The position numbers and the translations under genes were made by a program. From contig DATKGW010000012.1 of assembly GCA_035510605.1 (NCBI GenBank), positions 1 to 64,000 of the forward strand: 64,000 nucleotides of DNA, written 5' to 3'. The notes beneath the pieces were generated by a model that was not told the DNA's origin, searched no databases, and saw only the letters and a list, made by a program, of their open reading frames with translations. Shown one piece after another: positions 5,760 through 14,211 of the stretch (positions are counted from its first letter, which is position 1; the number at the start of each line of letters is the position of its first letter). Source of the stretch: DATKGW01 sp035510605. GTDB lineage: Bacteria > Patescibacteriota > Saccharimonadia > Saccharimonadales > CAIOMD01.

Positions 5760-6800
5760 TCACTCTTTTGATCTTAGGCCCACCGCTTGTTGAACTTTTA
5801 ATAGTTGCTTGTTTGCTATCTCGTTCATAGATTTTTCACTTGAGAGAAGCTTGTTTTGAAGAAATTCATCATCTACTCTATAGAAATTCTTTTGTAGATC
5901 TGTTAATGCGTCAGAAACAGCCTCCGCTACAGCTGTTTTAAGGTCACCGTAGCTGGTATTCCCTTGCCAATTGTGATTTACATCATCTTGAGATTTATGG
6001 GTTAATAAAGCCAGCATTTGTAACAAATTGGTAATACCCGGCTGTTTTTGCCAATCAAAGTTTATGATTCCTACGGAATCGGTGGTAGCAGCCATAACTT
6101 TTTTAGCTGCTTCTGTTGGTTTATCACTTAATTGAATGGTGCCGGCTGGGTCTTCGACGCTCTTGCTCATCTTAGTTTCTGGATTTTTTAAACTACGGAT
6201 ACGAGTGCCCTGGTTTTTACCGACAAAATCGTGCTGTTTTGTAACAGGTTCTGGTATTACAAACAGATTACCAAACTTATTATTTATTCTTTGGCCCAAA
6301 TCTCGGGCAAATTCCAGGTGCTGAGTTTGGTCGTCGCCAACTGGTACCCATTTAGCTCCGTAAATTAAGATGTCAGCAGCCATTAACACAGGATACGTGA
6401 ACAACCCACCTGTGACATTGTTGCCGGCGTTTGATCCCTTATCCTTAAACTGGGTCATTCGGCTTAGCTCGCCAAAATAAGCGAAGTTCTGCAAAATCAC
6501 TGATAGTTCACTTACAGCCGGTACAAAACTTTGACGGTAGATGTATACGTCCGGGTTATTAATTGGTAAACCGGCTGCCACAAACAGTTTTAGGTTGTGT
6601 ATAGTTTGATCATACAGTTTTAAATGGTCGACTGGAGTGGTAAAACTATGCAGATCTGGCGCAAATAAGTTGATTTGATATTTACCGGCTAAGTTATTGG
6701 CCCGCTCCATCATTGGCAAAATAGCACCCAAATAATTGCCGATATGGTACTCGGCGTTAGTACGTAAACCTGTTAAAACGACTTCTTTTGTATCACTCAT
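5760..6800 (-). CDS. trpS: Tryptophanyl-tRNA synthetase
   Basis: A 346-residue class I aminoacyl-tRNA synthetase charging tRNA-Trp. The HIGH box appears as HIGN (about residues 18-21), the KMSKS loop is exact (TKMSKS, about 206-211), and the TrpRS-specific GDDQTQHLEFARDLGQR segment lies between them. Length is normal for the short bacterial form. It begins an operon with the pseudouridine synthase and holB. A TATACT box lies 11 nt before the ATG and no SD is visible, so a near-leaderless mRNA is likely. Confidence 0.96.
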   Translation of the reverse strand: MSDTKEVVLTGLRTNAEYHIGNYLGAILPMMERANNLAGKYQINLFAPDLHSFTTPVDHLKLYDQTIHNLKLFVAAGLPINNPDVYIYRQSFVPAVSELSVILQNFAYFGELSRMTQFKDKGSNAGNNVTGGLFTYPVLMAADILIYGAKWVPVGDDQTQHLEFARDLGQRINNKFGNLFVIPEPVTKQHDFVGKNQGTRIRSLKNPETKMSKSVEDPAGTIQLSDKPTEAAKKVMAATTDSVGIINFDWQKQPGITNLLQMLALLTHKSQDDVNHNWQGNTSYGDLKTAVAEAVSDALTDLQKNFYRVDDEFLQNKLLSSEKSMNEIANKQLLKVQQAVGLRSKE

Positions 6801-6810
6801 CTTGAGTCTT

Positions 6811-6816
6811 AGTATA
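6811..6816 (-). promoter_or_regulatory. -10 element of trpS
   Basis: TATACT on the minus strand ends 10 nt before the trpS start, giving a predicted 5' UTR of 3-4 nt. It lies 3 nt beyond the pyrD stop codon (6819-6821). Confidence 0.5.
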
Positions 6817-6818
6817 CC

Positions 6819-7958
6819 TCATCTTTTACGGTGATAGGCACCAATCGCCTGACTAATATGGCTGTAGCCGTCTTTTTGCATCAAATCTACCAACCCTTCA
6901 TTGATTTGGCCGATAACCATAGGGCCTTCAAAGATCATGCCAGTAGCTAATTCTACAAGCGTGGCGCCGCGTTTTATCTTTTCGTAGGCCTCTTTAGCGC
7001 TAAATATTCCGCCAACACCAACAATCGTCAGTTTATCGCCACAATAGTCATAGGTTTTACTTATAAGCTCATTACTTATGGCATAGGTTGGCCGGCCACT
7101 CATGCTGCCCGGAATATCATCAGATACCTTATCTAGCAATTTAGCATTTTTGCGATCTTTTGCCAGATTGGTCAGCTTTATGCCGGCAATTTTATGTTTT
7201 AAAACAACATCTAACAATTGCTTAAATTCCGGCCACTTTTTATCACTGGGCATCTTTATATAAATTGGTTTATCAAGCTTTAAATTATCTATCTCTTTAA
7301 GCAACATCTGCAATCGCTCTGGGGTAGTAAAAGGCTCACCGCCATAAGCGTTAGGACAGGAGATGTTTATGGTTATCTGTTCCCCAATGCCCATTTTTTT
7401 AATCTTTTTAAGTGAACTAAGGTAGTCTTTAACACCGGATTCGTCTGTACAGGTATCCGGAGAGTTTGTTTTAGCGACTGAGATGTCTATAGGCATCCAT
7501 TGCCTTCTGATATGCTGATAATCTTTTAATCTAGCTGCTAGAACGTCTACACCATGGTTATTTAAACCAGCATTAACCAAAATACTACCGGTTTTTTTAA
7601 GCCGGTGGTAATGGGGCCTGGGATTGCCGGGGCTGGCTTTTAGGGTTAAAGAGCCCGCCTCTTCGAACCCGAATCCAAGGGATGGTGTTACACGTAACAA
7701 TTGAAAATTTTTATCAAAGCCGGCAGACAAACCCACTGGATTGACAAAATATATTCCATTTACTGTTTGAGCCAGCTTTGGATCGTTTTTATAGCGCCAA
7801 AAAAGCAAAAATATCCATCTGGCAGGTGGGATGTAACCCAAAACCTGGCCAGTTGATACAAGTGCTTTATGAATACCGTCTGGAGGGAATAAAAACAGAA
7901 TCGGTTTAACGATTCTTTTAAATCCCCAGCTGCTGAATTGGCTCACCGTTCTTATCAT
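6819..7958 (-). CDS. pyrD: Dihydroorotate dehydrogenase, class 2 type
   Basis: A 379-residue FMN enzyme oxidising dihydroorotate to orotate in pyrimidine synthesis. The N-terminal ~60 residues, with hydrophobic helices before NPVGLSAGFDKN, are the quinone-tunnel extension of membrane-associated class 2 enzymes, and LVNAGLNNHG is the class 2 substrate-loop motif. The catalytic-base segment reads NISCPN with Cys, as in class 1, rather than NISSPN with Ser. FMN-phosphate sites (VGVGGIFSAKEAYEKI) are present. No other pyrimidine gene is in the window. Confidence 0.92.
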   Translation of the reverse strand: MIRTVSQFSSWGFKRIVKPILFLFPPDGIHKALVSTGQVLGYIPPARWIFLLFWRYKNDPKLAQTVNGIYFVNPVGLSAGFDKNFQLLRVTPSLGFGFEEAGSLTLKASPGNPRPHYHRLKKTGSILVNAGLNNHGVDVLAARLKDYQHIRRQWMPIDISVAKTNSPDTCTDESGVKDYLSSLKKIKKMGIGEQITINISCPNAYGGEPFTTPERLQMLLKEIDNLKLDKPIYIKMPSDKKWPEFKQLLDVVLKHKIAGIKLTNLAKDRKNAKLLDKVSDDIPGSMSGRPTYAISNELISKTYDYCGDKLTIVGVGGIFSAKEAYEKIKRGATLVELATGMIFEGPMVIGQINEGLVDLMQKDGYSHISQAIGAYHRKR

Positions 7959-7968
7959 TCAATAAGAT

Positions 7969-7974
7969 ATTATA
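7969..7974 (-). promoter_or_regulatory. -10 element of pyrD
   Basis: TATAAT on the minus strand lies 10 nt before the pyrD start codon. The predicted UTR is about 4 nt with no SD. Confidence 0.5.
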
Positions 7975-7995
7975 CTAGAAGTCGATTCCCAAAGT

Positions 7996-8394
7996 TTAAC
8001 GCTTAGTAAACTGGCGTTGTTTGCGGGCAGATTTTAATCCAAACTTCTTGCGTTCTTTTTCGCGCGAATCACGGCCTAGTAGATCAGCTTTTTTAAGAGT
8101 AGCTTTAAAATCTTCATTTAAAATCACCAAACTTTTAGCTATACCTAAGCGAATAGCTTCGGCTTGGCCACTGGCTCCGCCGCCAGCTACCACAATGGAT
8201 ATGTCGTATTGGCCATCTTTTTCTAATAACATAAAAGGCTGCCTGATTTCGTTAAGCAGGTGCGTACTACCATCAAAATACTCTTCTGCTGGTTTACCAT
8301 TAATTGTAATATTGCCCTTGCCTTTATATAAGCGAACTCTGGCTGTGGCACTTTTACGTCGGCCTAAAGCATAGGTGTATTGAGCTTTAACCAT
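7996..8394 (-). CDS. rpsI: 30S ribosomal protein S9
   Basis: A 132-residue S9, with the N-terminal YALGRRKSATARV signature and the basic C-terminal tail SARKQRQFTKR that reaches the P-site tRNA. It is the last gene of the long S10-spc-alpha-L13 run. Its ATG overlaps the rplM stop by 1 nt (TAATG). Length is normal. Confidence 0.97.
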   Translation of the reverse strand: MVKAQYTYALGRRKSATARVRLYKGKGNITINGKPAEEYFDGSTHLLNEIRQPFMLLEKDGQYDISIVVAGGGASGQAEAIRLGIAKSLVILNEDFKATLKKADLLGRDSREKERKKFGLKSARKQRQFTKR

Positions 8395-8825
8395 TATTTA
8401 ATACTCACTTTCTCAGGCTTTTGAGCATCATGGGAGTGTTCATTACCGGTATAAATTTTAAGACGTTTTAAGCGTTCGTTCATAAGCTTATTCTTTGGTA
8501 GCATTCCTTTAACGGCTAACCGTATGACTTCTGTAGAGTCTTTGGCCATCTTTTCCGACAAGGCGGCTTCTTTTAAACTGCCTGGGTATTGGCTGTGACG
8601 ATAATACGTCTTATCGGCCATTTTATTACCAGTGACTACTAGAGTATCGGAATTTATTACGATGACAAAATCGCCGCAGTCGATATGCTGAGTGAACATT
8701 GTTTTGCCTTTGCCCGTTAATAAGGTGGCAATCCGGGTAGCCATGCGCCCAAGAGGAGCTTCGCTGGCATCAAAGAGGTACCATTTGCGGGTTACTTCGG
8801 TTGGCTTGGCGCTATAAGTCTTCAT
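8394..8825 (-). CDS. rplM: 50S ribosomal protein L13
   Basis: A 143-residue L13, an early-assembly 23S rRNA-binding protein. Recognisable segments are RKWYLFDASEAPLGRMAT at the N-terminus and VKGMLPKNKL near residue 105. It is paired with rpsI as in most bacteria, here fused to the end of the alpha operon. It overlaps rplQ and rpsI by 1 nt each. Confidence 0.97.
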   Translation of the reverse strand: MKTYSAKPTEVTRKWYLFDASEAPLGRMATRIATLLTGKGKTMFTQHIDCGDFVIVINSDTLVVTGNKMADKTYYRHSQYPGSLKEAALSEKMAKDSTEVIRLAVKGMLPKNKLMNERLKRLKIYTGNEHSHDAQKPEKVSIK

Positions 8826-9277
8826 TATTTAATTTCCTTAACTTTCTTAACAGTCGGTTTTTTATCGGTCTTCTTAGGTGATTTAACCTCTTCAGGCTTT
8901 GTAACTGGCTCCGGTTTTAGGTTATCGACAAAACTGACTCGGGCAAGATCAACACTATCTCCACGGCGGGTTGTCGTTCGTTTAATCCGTAGGTGTCCGC
9001 TGCTGCGTTTTGTCAATTTAGGGGCTATCTCATCCACCAATTTGTTGGCGCTGTAAACGTTAGCCATCTTAGAAATTACTTGCCGGCGGTTGTGTAAATC
9101 ACCTTTTTTGGCCTTGGTAATCAACTTTTCAAAATAAGGTACTAATTCTTTGGCCTTGGGAACGGTAGTTTCAATACTTTCGTTCTCAGCCAAATTACTG
9201 GCTAGGCCTTTTATTAAAGCCCGTCGTTGATCACGCCCACGACTGAATTTGCGGCCTTTATATCCGTGGCGATGCAT
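8825..9277 (-). CDS. rplQ: 50S ribosomal protein L17 with basic tail
   Basis: A 150-residue L17. The core (RHGYKGRKFSRGRDQRRALIKGL, then the NVYSANKLVDEIAPKL region) occupies about residues 2-117. A low-complexity Lys/Pro/Glu-rich tail of about 30 residues follows, beyond the usual end of the family. It lies 3 nt after rpoA, as in the classical alpha operon. Confidence 0.95.
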   Translation of the reverse strand: MHRHGYKGRKFSRGRDQRRALIKGLASNLAENESIETTVPKAKELVPYFEKLITKAKKGDLHNRRQVISKMANVYSANKLVDEIAPKLTKRSSGHLRIKRTTTRRGDSVDLARVSFVDNLKPEPVTKPEEVKSPKKTDKKPTVKKVKEIK

Positions 9278-9280
9278 TTT

Positions 9281-10222
9281 TTACAGCTCCAGCTCCGCCA
9301 ATTTATCTTTAACTTCATCCAGTGCTTTTTGACCAAAACCCTTGAGATCACGAAGTTCAGCATCACTTAAGCTAAACAGATCTTTTAGAGTGTGAATATC
9401 ATTATTAATTAAGGCATTGGTTGTTCGGGCGCTAAGATTTAAATCTTCGATAGAAACCATTAGTTCGGCCGGTTCTTCATTATCATCACCAGAAAAACTT
9501 GGAGCTATATCTTTGCCAGCCGGAACGGCTTCAACACGGGTTTGGCCCGCCAAAGCGGTGTATTGGTTGACTAAAATAGCGGCTGCTTCTTCAAAAGCAT
9601 CTTTTGGCGTAATCGTTCCATCGGTATCAATAGTAATACTCAATTTATCTAAGTCTGTAATTTGACCGACGCGGGTGTGTTCTACCTTATATCGAACTCT
9701 AAGGACTGGGCTAAAGATAGCATCCAAGGCTATCATGTCACTTGGTTTTTTAATTGCACCTTCTTCTATAGTGCGGTAACCGCGGCCGGTTTCGACGATG
9801 AAATCAGCTGTAAGTGAGGCTTTCTCATCATCTATAGTCGCAATAACCTGATCGCTGTTTACCACCTCAACATCGGCATTGACCTGAATATTTTTGGCAG
9901 TCACAATACCTTTGCCTTTATATTCCAAGCGCAGATTTTGCGGTTCGTCAGAAAATACCCGGAAACGAATGCATTTTAAATTCAACATGATATCAACTAC
10001 ATCTTCTTTTATACCTTTTACAGTGGTAAATTCGTGGCTGACTCCATCAATTTTAAAAGCTGTGATAGCGGCTCCGGCAATACTAGACAGTAGTACTCGC
10101 CTCATACTGTTGCCCAGTGTCATGCCATAACCGGTGTGGAGAGGCTCTATTACAAAAGATGCACTTTTTGCAGTGTGCTCATCAATTTGTGCCAGTGATG
10201 GGGTGTGAATTATTTTTGACAT
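9281..10222 (-). CDS. rpoA: RNA polymerase alpha subunit
   Basis: A 313-residue alpha subunit. The N-terminal dimerisation domain includes EPLHTGYGMTLGNSMRRVLLSS, and the C-terminal domain of helix-hairpin-helix type carries LSARTTNALINNDIHTLKDL and DLKGFGQKALDEVK, which contacts UP elements and activators. An acidic linker separates the domains. The start has a strong SD (GGAGAAGG). It lies between rpsD and rplQ. Confidence 0.97.
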   Translation of the reverse strand: MSKIIHTPSLAQIDEHTAKSASFVIEPLHTGYGMTLGNSMRRVLLSSIAGAAITAFKIDGVSHEFTTVKGIKEDVVDIMLNLKCIRFRVFSDEPQNLRLEYKGKGIVTAKNIQVNADVEVVNSDQVIATIDDEKASLTADFIVETGRGYRTIEEGAIKKPSDMIALDAIFSPVLRVRYKVEHTRVGQITDLDKLSITIDTDGTITPKDAFEEAAAILVNQYTALAGQTRVEAVPAGKDIAPSFSGDDNEEPAELMVSIEDLNLSARTTNALINNDIHTLKDLFSLSDAELRDLKGFGQKALDEVKDKLAELEL

Positions 10223-10242
10223 ATATTTTGCCTTCTCCCTTA

Positions 10243-10860
10243 TTAACGTGAGTAATACTCAACGATTAGTTGTTCATTAATTTCTGGCTCCGCTTCGTCC
10301 CTAGAAGGTTCACCAGTTATAGTAATCTCAAATTTTTTGCGGTTGGCCTTTAGCCAACCGACCGTAACATCACTAGTGCCGGTTATATCATCAAGCCTTT
10401 TGAAATAATCAGTTTGCTGGCTGTGAGGACGAACAGTAAGTACATCACCTATATTTATCCTTAAGGATGGGATGTCAATTCGTCGGCCATTTAAGGTAAA
10501 GTGACCATGAGTTACAAGTTGACGGGCAGCTCGACGGCTATTGGCAAAGCCGGCCCGATAAACCACGTTATCAGTCCTTCTCTCTAATAATTGTAAAAGC
10601 ACAGACCCAGATTGGCCTTTTTTGCGGTTAGCCTCAGCCATCAAATTACTGAATTGGCGTTCCAGTAAACCGTATAAACGTTTAACTTTTTGCTTTTCAC
10701 GCAACTGTAAGGAATACTGGCTAGTGGTAATCCGACGTCCACTGCGGCCATGTTGGCCCGGTAACGTAGAACGTTTGACCATATGTTTGAGGGCTTTTGG
10801 ATGGAGTGCATAGCCTTCTCGGCGGCTCATTTTTGTGATTGATTGTAAATCTCGTGCCAT
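10243..10860 (-). CDS. rpsD: 30S ribosomal protein S4, zinc-free form
   Basis: A 205-residue S4, primary 16S rRNA binder. The N-terminal domain reads MARDLQSITKMSRREGYAL, without the cysteines of the C+ form; LPGQHGRSGRR and the S4 domain (ERRTDNVVYRAGFANSRRAARQLVTHGHF) follow. The ATG at 10860 was chosen because MARxxx is the family start and AGGAGT precedes it; an upstream start would overlap the rpsK end. Confidence 0.97.
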   Translation of the reverse strand: MARDLQSITKMSRREGYALHPKALKHMVKRSTLPGQHGRSGRRITTSQYSLQLREKQKVKRLYGLLERQFSNLMAEANRKKGQSGSVLLQLLERRTDNVVYRAGFANSRRAARQLVTHGHFTLNGRRIDIPSLRINIGDVLTVRPHSQQTDYFKRLDDITGTSDVTVGWLKANRKKFEITITGEPSRDEAEPEINEQLIVEYYSR

Positions 10861-10868
10861 ATTTACTC

Positions 10869-11288
10869 CTATACCCGTCTGGCTTTCTTGGGGCGACAAC
10901 CACCGTGAGAAACGCTTGTAACATCTTTAATGGAATCAATTGCCACATTCGCACTGGCAACGGCACGTATAGCAGCCTCCCGGCCGAGCCCGATTCCTTT
11001 TACATAAACATCAGCTTTACTAAAACCACTAAGTTGTTTGGCAGCAGTAATCGCTTTTTCGGCAGCAATTTGAGCAGCATATGCTGTTCCTTTTTTACTA
11101 CCGCGAAAACCACAACCACCGGCACTGGCTGAACTTAACAAATTACCATTTTGATCAGTTACAGATATAATCGTATTATTAAAGGTTGCCAGTATATGTA
11201 CTTGGCCAAATGGAATATTCTTTTTGGCCTTTTTCTTTTTGGCCTTAGTGGTGGTTATCGGAGTAGTAGTTACTTCTGTCTCTGCCAT
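10869..11288 (-). CDS. rpsK: 30S ribosomal protein S11
   Basis: A 139-residue S11, part of the platform near the E site. It has a Lys/Thr-rich N-terminal extension, then the conserved HILATFNNTIISVTD and the C-terminal THGGCRP-like SVSHGGCRPKKARRV. It lies between rpsM and rpsD as in the standard alpha operon. Confidence 0.97.
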   Translation of the reverse strand: MAETEVTTTPITTTKAKKKKAKKNIPFGQVHILATFNNTIISVTDQNGNLLSSASAGGCGFRGSKKGTAYAAQIAAEKAITAAKQLSGFSKADVYVKGIGLGREAAIRAVASANVAIDSIKDVTSVSHGGCRPKKARRV

Positions 11289-11302
11289 ATCATACCTATG
11301 TA

Positions 11303-11689
11303 TTAAGTCTTAGATGCCACCTTCTTGGCTGTACCACCAACGGTTGTTTTCTTGCCACGACGGGTGCGAGCATTGGTTTTAGTCCGCTGCCCTCGGCTAG
11401 GTAAATTATTGGTATGCCTTAAGCCACGATAAGACTTGATTTCTTTAAGTCGTTTAATATTAGCCGAGACCTTACGTTGTAGTTCGCCCTCAACTTCATA
11501 TTTGCTGATAATAATATCTTGAATTCGACCAGTCTCAGCGTCGGTTAAGTTTTTTACCCGAGTAGTTGGGTCAACTTTAGCTGAAGCCAAAATATCGTAA
11601 GAACTTTTACGGCCAATACCATGGACGTAGGTCAAGGCAACCCAAATCTGTTTTTCTGATGGTATGGTAACGCCAGAAATTCTTGCCAT
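11303..11689 (-). CDS. rpsM: 30S ribosomal protein S13
   Basis: A 128-residue S13 from the 30S head. It begins MARISGVTIPSEKQIWVALTY with the helix-two-turn-helix GIGRKSS, and SYRGLRHTNNLPSRGQRTKTNARTRRG forms the basic C-terminal tail that contacts the A- and P-site tRNAs. It starts 2 nt after the rpmJ stop. Confidence 0.97.
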   Translation of the reverse strand: MARISGVTIPSEKQIWVALTYVHGIGRKSSYDILASAKVDPTTRVKNLTDAETGRIQDIIISKYEVEGELQRKVSANIKRLKEIKSYRGLRHTNNLPSRGQRTKTNARTRRGKKTTVGGTAKKVASKT

Positions 11690-11691
11690 AA

Positions 11692-11808
11692 CTAACCCTG
11701 CCTCTGTTTGTGCTTTGGTTTGAACTTATTAATAATATAAACCCGTCCTTTGCGGCGGACTATTTTATCATCCGGACTAATTTTCTTCACACTGGCACGC
11801 ACTTTCAT
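11692..11808 (-). CDS. rpmJ: 50S ribosomal protein L36, zinc-free form
   Basis: A 38-residue L36 recognised by its start MKVRASVKKI and end PKHKQRQG with RRKGRVYIIN between. The Cys residues of the usual zinc ribbon are replaced (ISPDDK, NKFKPKH), so this is the C- form. It lies between infA and rpsM, the standard position. An in-frame ATG 9 nt further upstream exists, but the family starts at MKV. Confidence 0.95.
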   Translation of the reverse strand: MKVRASVKKISPDDKIVRRKGRVYIINKFKPKHKQRQG

Positions 11809-11863
11809 GCGGATCATCACTCCCTTTTTAAGCGTGGTGACACACTGCTTTAAATAATTAATA

Positions 11864-12085
11864 CTATGACTTGCGGTAGGTTATTCGACCCTTCGTAAGA
11901 TCGTAAGGTGTCAATTCAACCGTTACGCTGTCGCCCGGCACTATGCGGATGAAGTGCTTGCGCATTTTACCGGCAACGTGAGCTATGATTAGGTGACCAT
12001 TTTCGAGTTCAACTTTAAATTGTGTACCTGGTAAGGTTTCCACAATTGTGCCATTTAACTCTATAACTTCCTTATTACTAGCCAT
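11864..12085 (-). CDS. infA: Translation initiation factor IF-1
   Basis: A 73-residue single OB-fold factor that blocks the A site of the 30S during initiation. VIELNGTIVETLPGTQFKVELENGH and GDSVTVELTPYDLTKGRITYR are diagnostic. The start at 12085 (MASNKEV) fits the family; a longer reading to 12118 would run into the predicted -10 element. It directly follows secY, with adk and map, usual in other bacteria, both absent. Confidence 0.95.
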   Translation of the reverse strand: MASNKEVIELNGTIVETLPGTQFKVELENGHLIIAHVAGKMRKHFIRIVPGDSVTVELTPYDLTKGRITYRKS

Positions 12086-12106
12086 ATAATCTTCAAGCGT
12101 CAGTCG

Positions 12107-12136
12107 ATTATACAACAACTCTATGCTATCTGTAAA
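12107..12136 (-). promoter_or_regulatory. Promoter between secY and infA
   Basis: On the minus strand TTTACA (12136-12131), 18-nt spacer, TATAAT (12112-12107). It would start a transcript near 12100, about 15 nt before infA, and give the alpha-operon part independent expression. Confidence 0.5.
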
Positions 12137-12156
12137 GAGTTTTACAAAATATCTTG

Positions 12157-13638
12157 CTAATCTGTAACGGTCTTTGGTTTTTTGAAAAATAATCGTCTTT
12201 TTTTAGAGGCATTTTTATCAGATGAGATGTTGATAGTGTAATCATCGTAAGTAATCATTAAAGCACGCGATTCAAGTTGTCGCATTGTTTCAAGGGCTAC
12301 GGCTACCAAAATTAGTACGCTGGTACCACCTAGAGCTATTTGATTTGTCTTTAGAAGTGCCTGCGCGATTATGGGTAAGATAGCCAAAGTTGCCAAAGCC
12401 AAAGCCCCAAATAGCGTTAGCCGGTTAACAATTTTGACTAAAAAGTTCTCGGTTTGAGGCCCAGGGCGAACTCCATCCACAAAACCGCCTTGTTTCTGCA
12501 GATTCTCGGCAATTTCTTTGGAGTTGAATACCACACTGGTATAGAAAAATGTAAAAACAAAAACCAGCAAAAAATACATTACCGGATACAGATAGACATG
12601 CCAACCGCCCTGTGCAAGTGATGTGGGAGTCGGATTTTGAAACCATAGAACCAAATTTTGTCCAAAATGTTGCCATGCACCATGGGCACTTTGGCTTAAA
12701 AGTTGCCCTACAAAGGATGGCAATGATAAAAATGCTAATGCAAAAATAATAGGTACAACACCGGCGGTAATCAAACGTACGGGTAGCGTTGTTGTTATGC
12801 CTCCATAGACGCGGTTGCCTTGCAGACGTTTAGCATAACTGATTGTGATACGTCTTTGGGCCTCGTTTAGATAGACTACTAGAGCAGTTACAATTAAGCC
12901 TGCAGCAGCGATAGCCAGTGTAATCCAGAGTGCTTTGGAATTTATGGCTAAATTGAAATGGCCGAATATTTTAAAATGGCTGCCTTTTTGGACAACTGAA
13001 CCAATAAGGCTACCCAGGGTTTGAGGTAACCGGGCAACGATACCAATAGTAATAACCAAGGATATACCGTTACCAATGCCTTGCTCGGTGATTAATTCGC
13101 CGAACCACATCAAAAGCATGGCACCACCAGTCAGAGCCAGGACCATCAAGAACCATTGGCTGAGCGTAGCATGTGTGACAAGGTTACCTAATCCGCCAAT
13201 ACTTGCTGCCTGTTGGCGCACCAGAAATATCATACCGACAGATTGAATAATGGCCAGTGGAAATGTAATCAGGCGAGTCCACTGCTGAATTTTTTTGCGT
13301 CCGTATTCACCTTCTTTATTAAGTGTTTCCAATTTTGGTATGGCCTTCGTCAAAAGCTGCATAATGATTGAGGCATTGATATACGGCCCTAACCCGACCA
13401 ACATAATTGAAAAATTAGCCAGGGCGCCACCGCTTAATACGTTCATAAAGCCCAGCAATTGCGAAGAATTGGATTGATTAAAAAGATTGTCGAGAACTTG
13501 TTTGAGTTGGGCAGGTTCAGCCAAAGGGATAGGAACGTGTGCTAAAAAACGAAAAACAATCAACATGCCAAGTACGGCAAGAATTCTTTTGCGCATCTCA
13601 GGGCTTTTTAGCGACCGTAGAACAATCCGCCAATTCAT
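12157..13638 (-). CDS. secY: Protein translocase channel subunit SecY
   Basis: A 493-residue polytopic protein forming the Sec channel, with about ten membrane segments. Family landmarks are FRFLAHVPIPL in TM1, the plug region with FMNVLSGGALANFS, the EGEYGRKKIQQWTR cytosolic loop, the GGVVPIIFA-like AGVVPIIFALAF and the C-terminal FYTSVVFNSKEIAENLQKQGGFVDGVRPG loop that binds SecA and ribosome. The C-terminal ~30 residues are basic. It follows rplO after a 108-nt gap. Confidence 0.97.
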   Translation of the reverse strand: MNWRIVLRSLKSPEMRKRILAVLGMLIVFRFLAHVPIPLAEPAQLKQVLDNLFNQSNSSQLLGFMNVLSGGALANFSIMLVGLGPYINASIIMQLLTKAIPKLETLNKEGEYGRKKIQQWTRLITFPLAIIQSVGMIFLVRQQAASIGGLGNLVTHATLSQWFLMVLALTGGAMLLMWFGELITEQGIGNGISLVITIGIVARLPQTLGSLIGSVVQKGSHFKIFGHFNLAINSKALWITLAIAAAGLIVTALVVYLNEAQRRITISYAKRLQGNRVYGGITTTLPVRLITAGVVPIIFALAFLSLPSFVGQLLSQSAHGAWQHFGQNLVLWFQNPTPTSLAQGGWHVYLYPVMYFLLVFVFTFFYTSVVFNSKEIAENLQKQGGFVDGVRPGPQTENFLVKIVNRLTLFGALALATLAILPIIAQALLKTNQIALGGTSVLILVAVALETMRQLESRALMITYDDYTINISSDKNASKKRRLFFKKPKTVTD

Positions 13639-13746
13639 AAAAACTAATTTACCTCTCGGAATCTCGTCATAATTATGATCTAAAAACTAAGCGATATTGT
13701 AGCATAAGATAAGATTACAATCCTCAATTTTACCAGCTTCTTTCAA

Positions 13747-14211
13747 TCACTTTTTTATTTTGGCCGCTTCAGCTATTTGTGCAGTTTGTTCAAAACTACC
13801 ACCAGCTTTTTGTATGGCTGCTTTGGCAGATTTGCTGGCAGCTTGCAAACTAACATCAACTTTAGCAGTCAAAATACCTTTTACAATCAGCTTTACGTTG
13901 GTGTAAGGATTTGAAAGTAATCCAGCTTTAACCAATGCAAAATTATCAACCTTTTTACCATTAAAAGCATTGAGTTGGCCAATGTATATTACGTCGGCTT
14001 GAGTCCTGTGAGACTTAAAACCACGTAGTTTGGGCAAGCGTTGCATTAGCGGCGTTTGGCCACCCTCAAAACCAGGGCGACGTCGACCACCGGCCCTTGA
14101 ATTTTGGCCTTTAGTGCCACGACCGGCAGTTTTGCCTTGGCCGGCAGAAATACCACGCCCTATACGATTAGGCTGTTTTTGCTTATGCATATTTAACTCA
14201 TTGTATTTCAT
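13747..14211 (-). CDS. rplO: 50S ribosomal protein L15
   Basis: A 154-residue L15. The glycine-rich RNA-binding N-terminus (RIGRGISAGQGKTAGRGTKGQ, GGRRRPGFEGGQTPLMQRLPKLRG) is typical. The start overlaps the rpsE stop by 4 nt (ATGA). In most bacteria rpmD (L30) lies between rpsE and rplO; here the overlap leaves no room for it. Confidence 0.97.
   Translation of the reverse strand: MKYNELNMHKQKQPNRIGRGISAGQGKTAGRGTKGQNSRAGGRRRPGFEGGQTPLMQRLPKLRGFKSHRTQADVIYIGQLNAFNGKKVDNFALVKAGLLSNPYTNVKLIVKGILTAKVDVSLQAASKSAKAAIQKAGGSFEQTAQIAEAAKIKK

Noticed and set aside
14208..14211. Hidden rpmD (L30) between rpsE and rplO
   Set aside because: The two genes overlap by 4 nt, so there is no space; no L30-like translation was seen in other frames.
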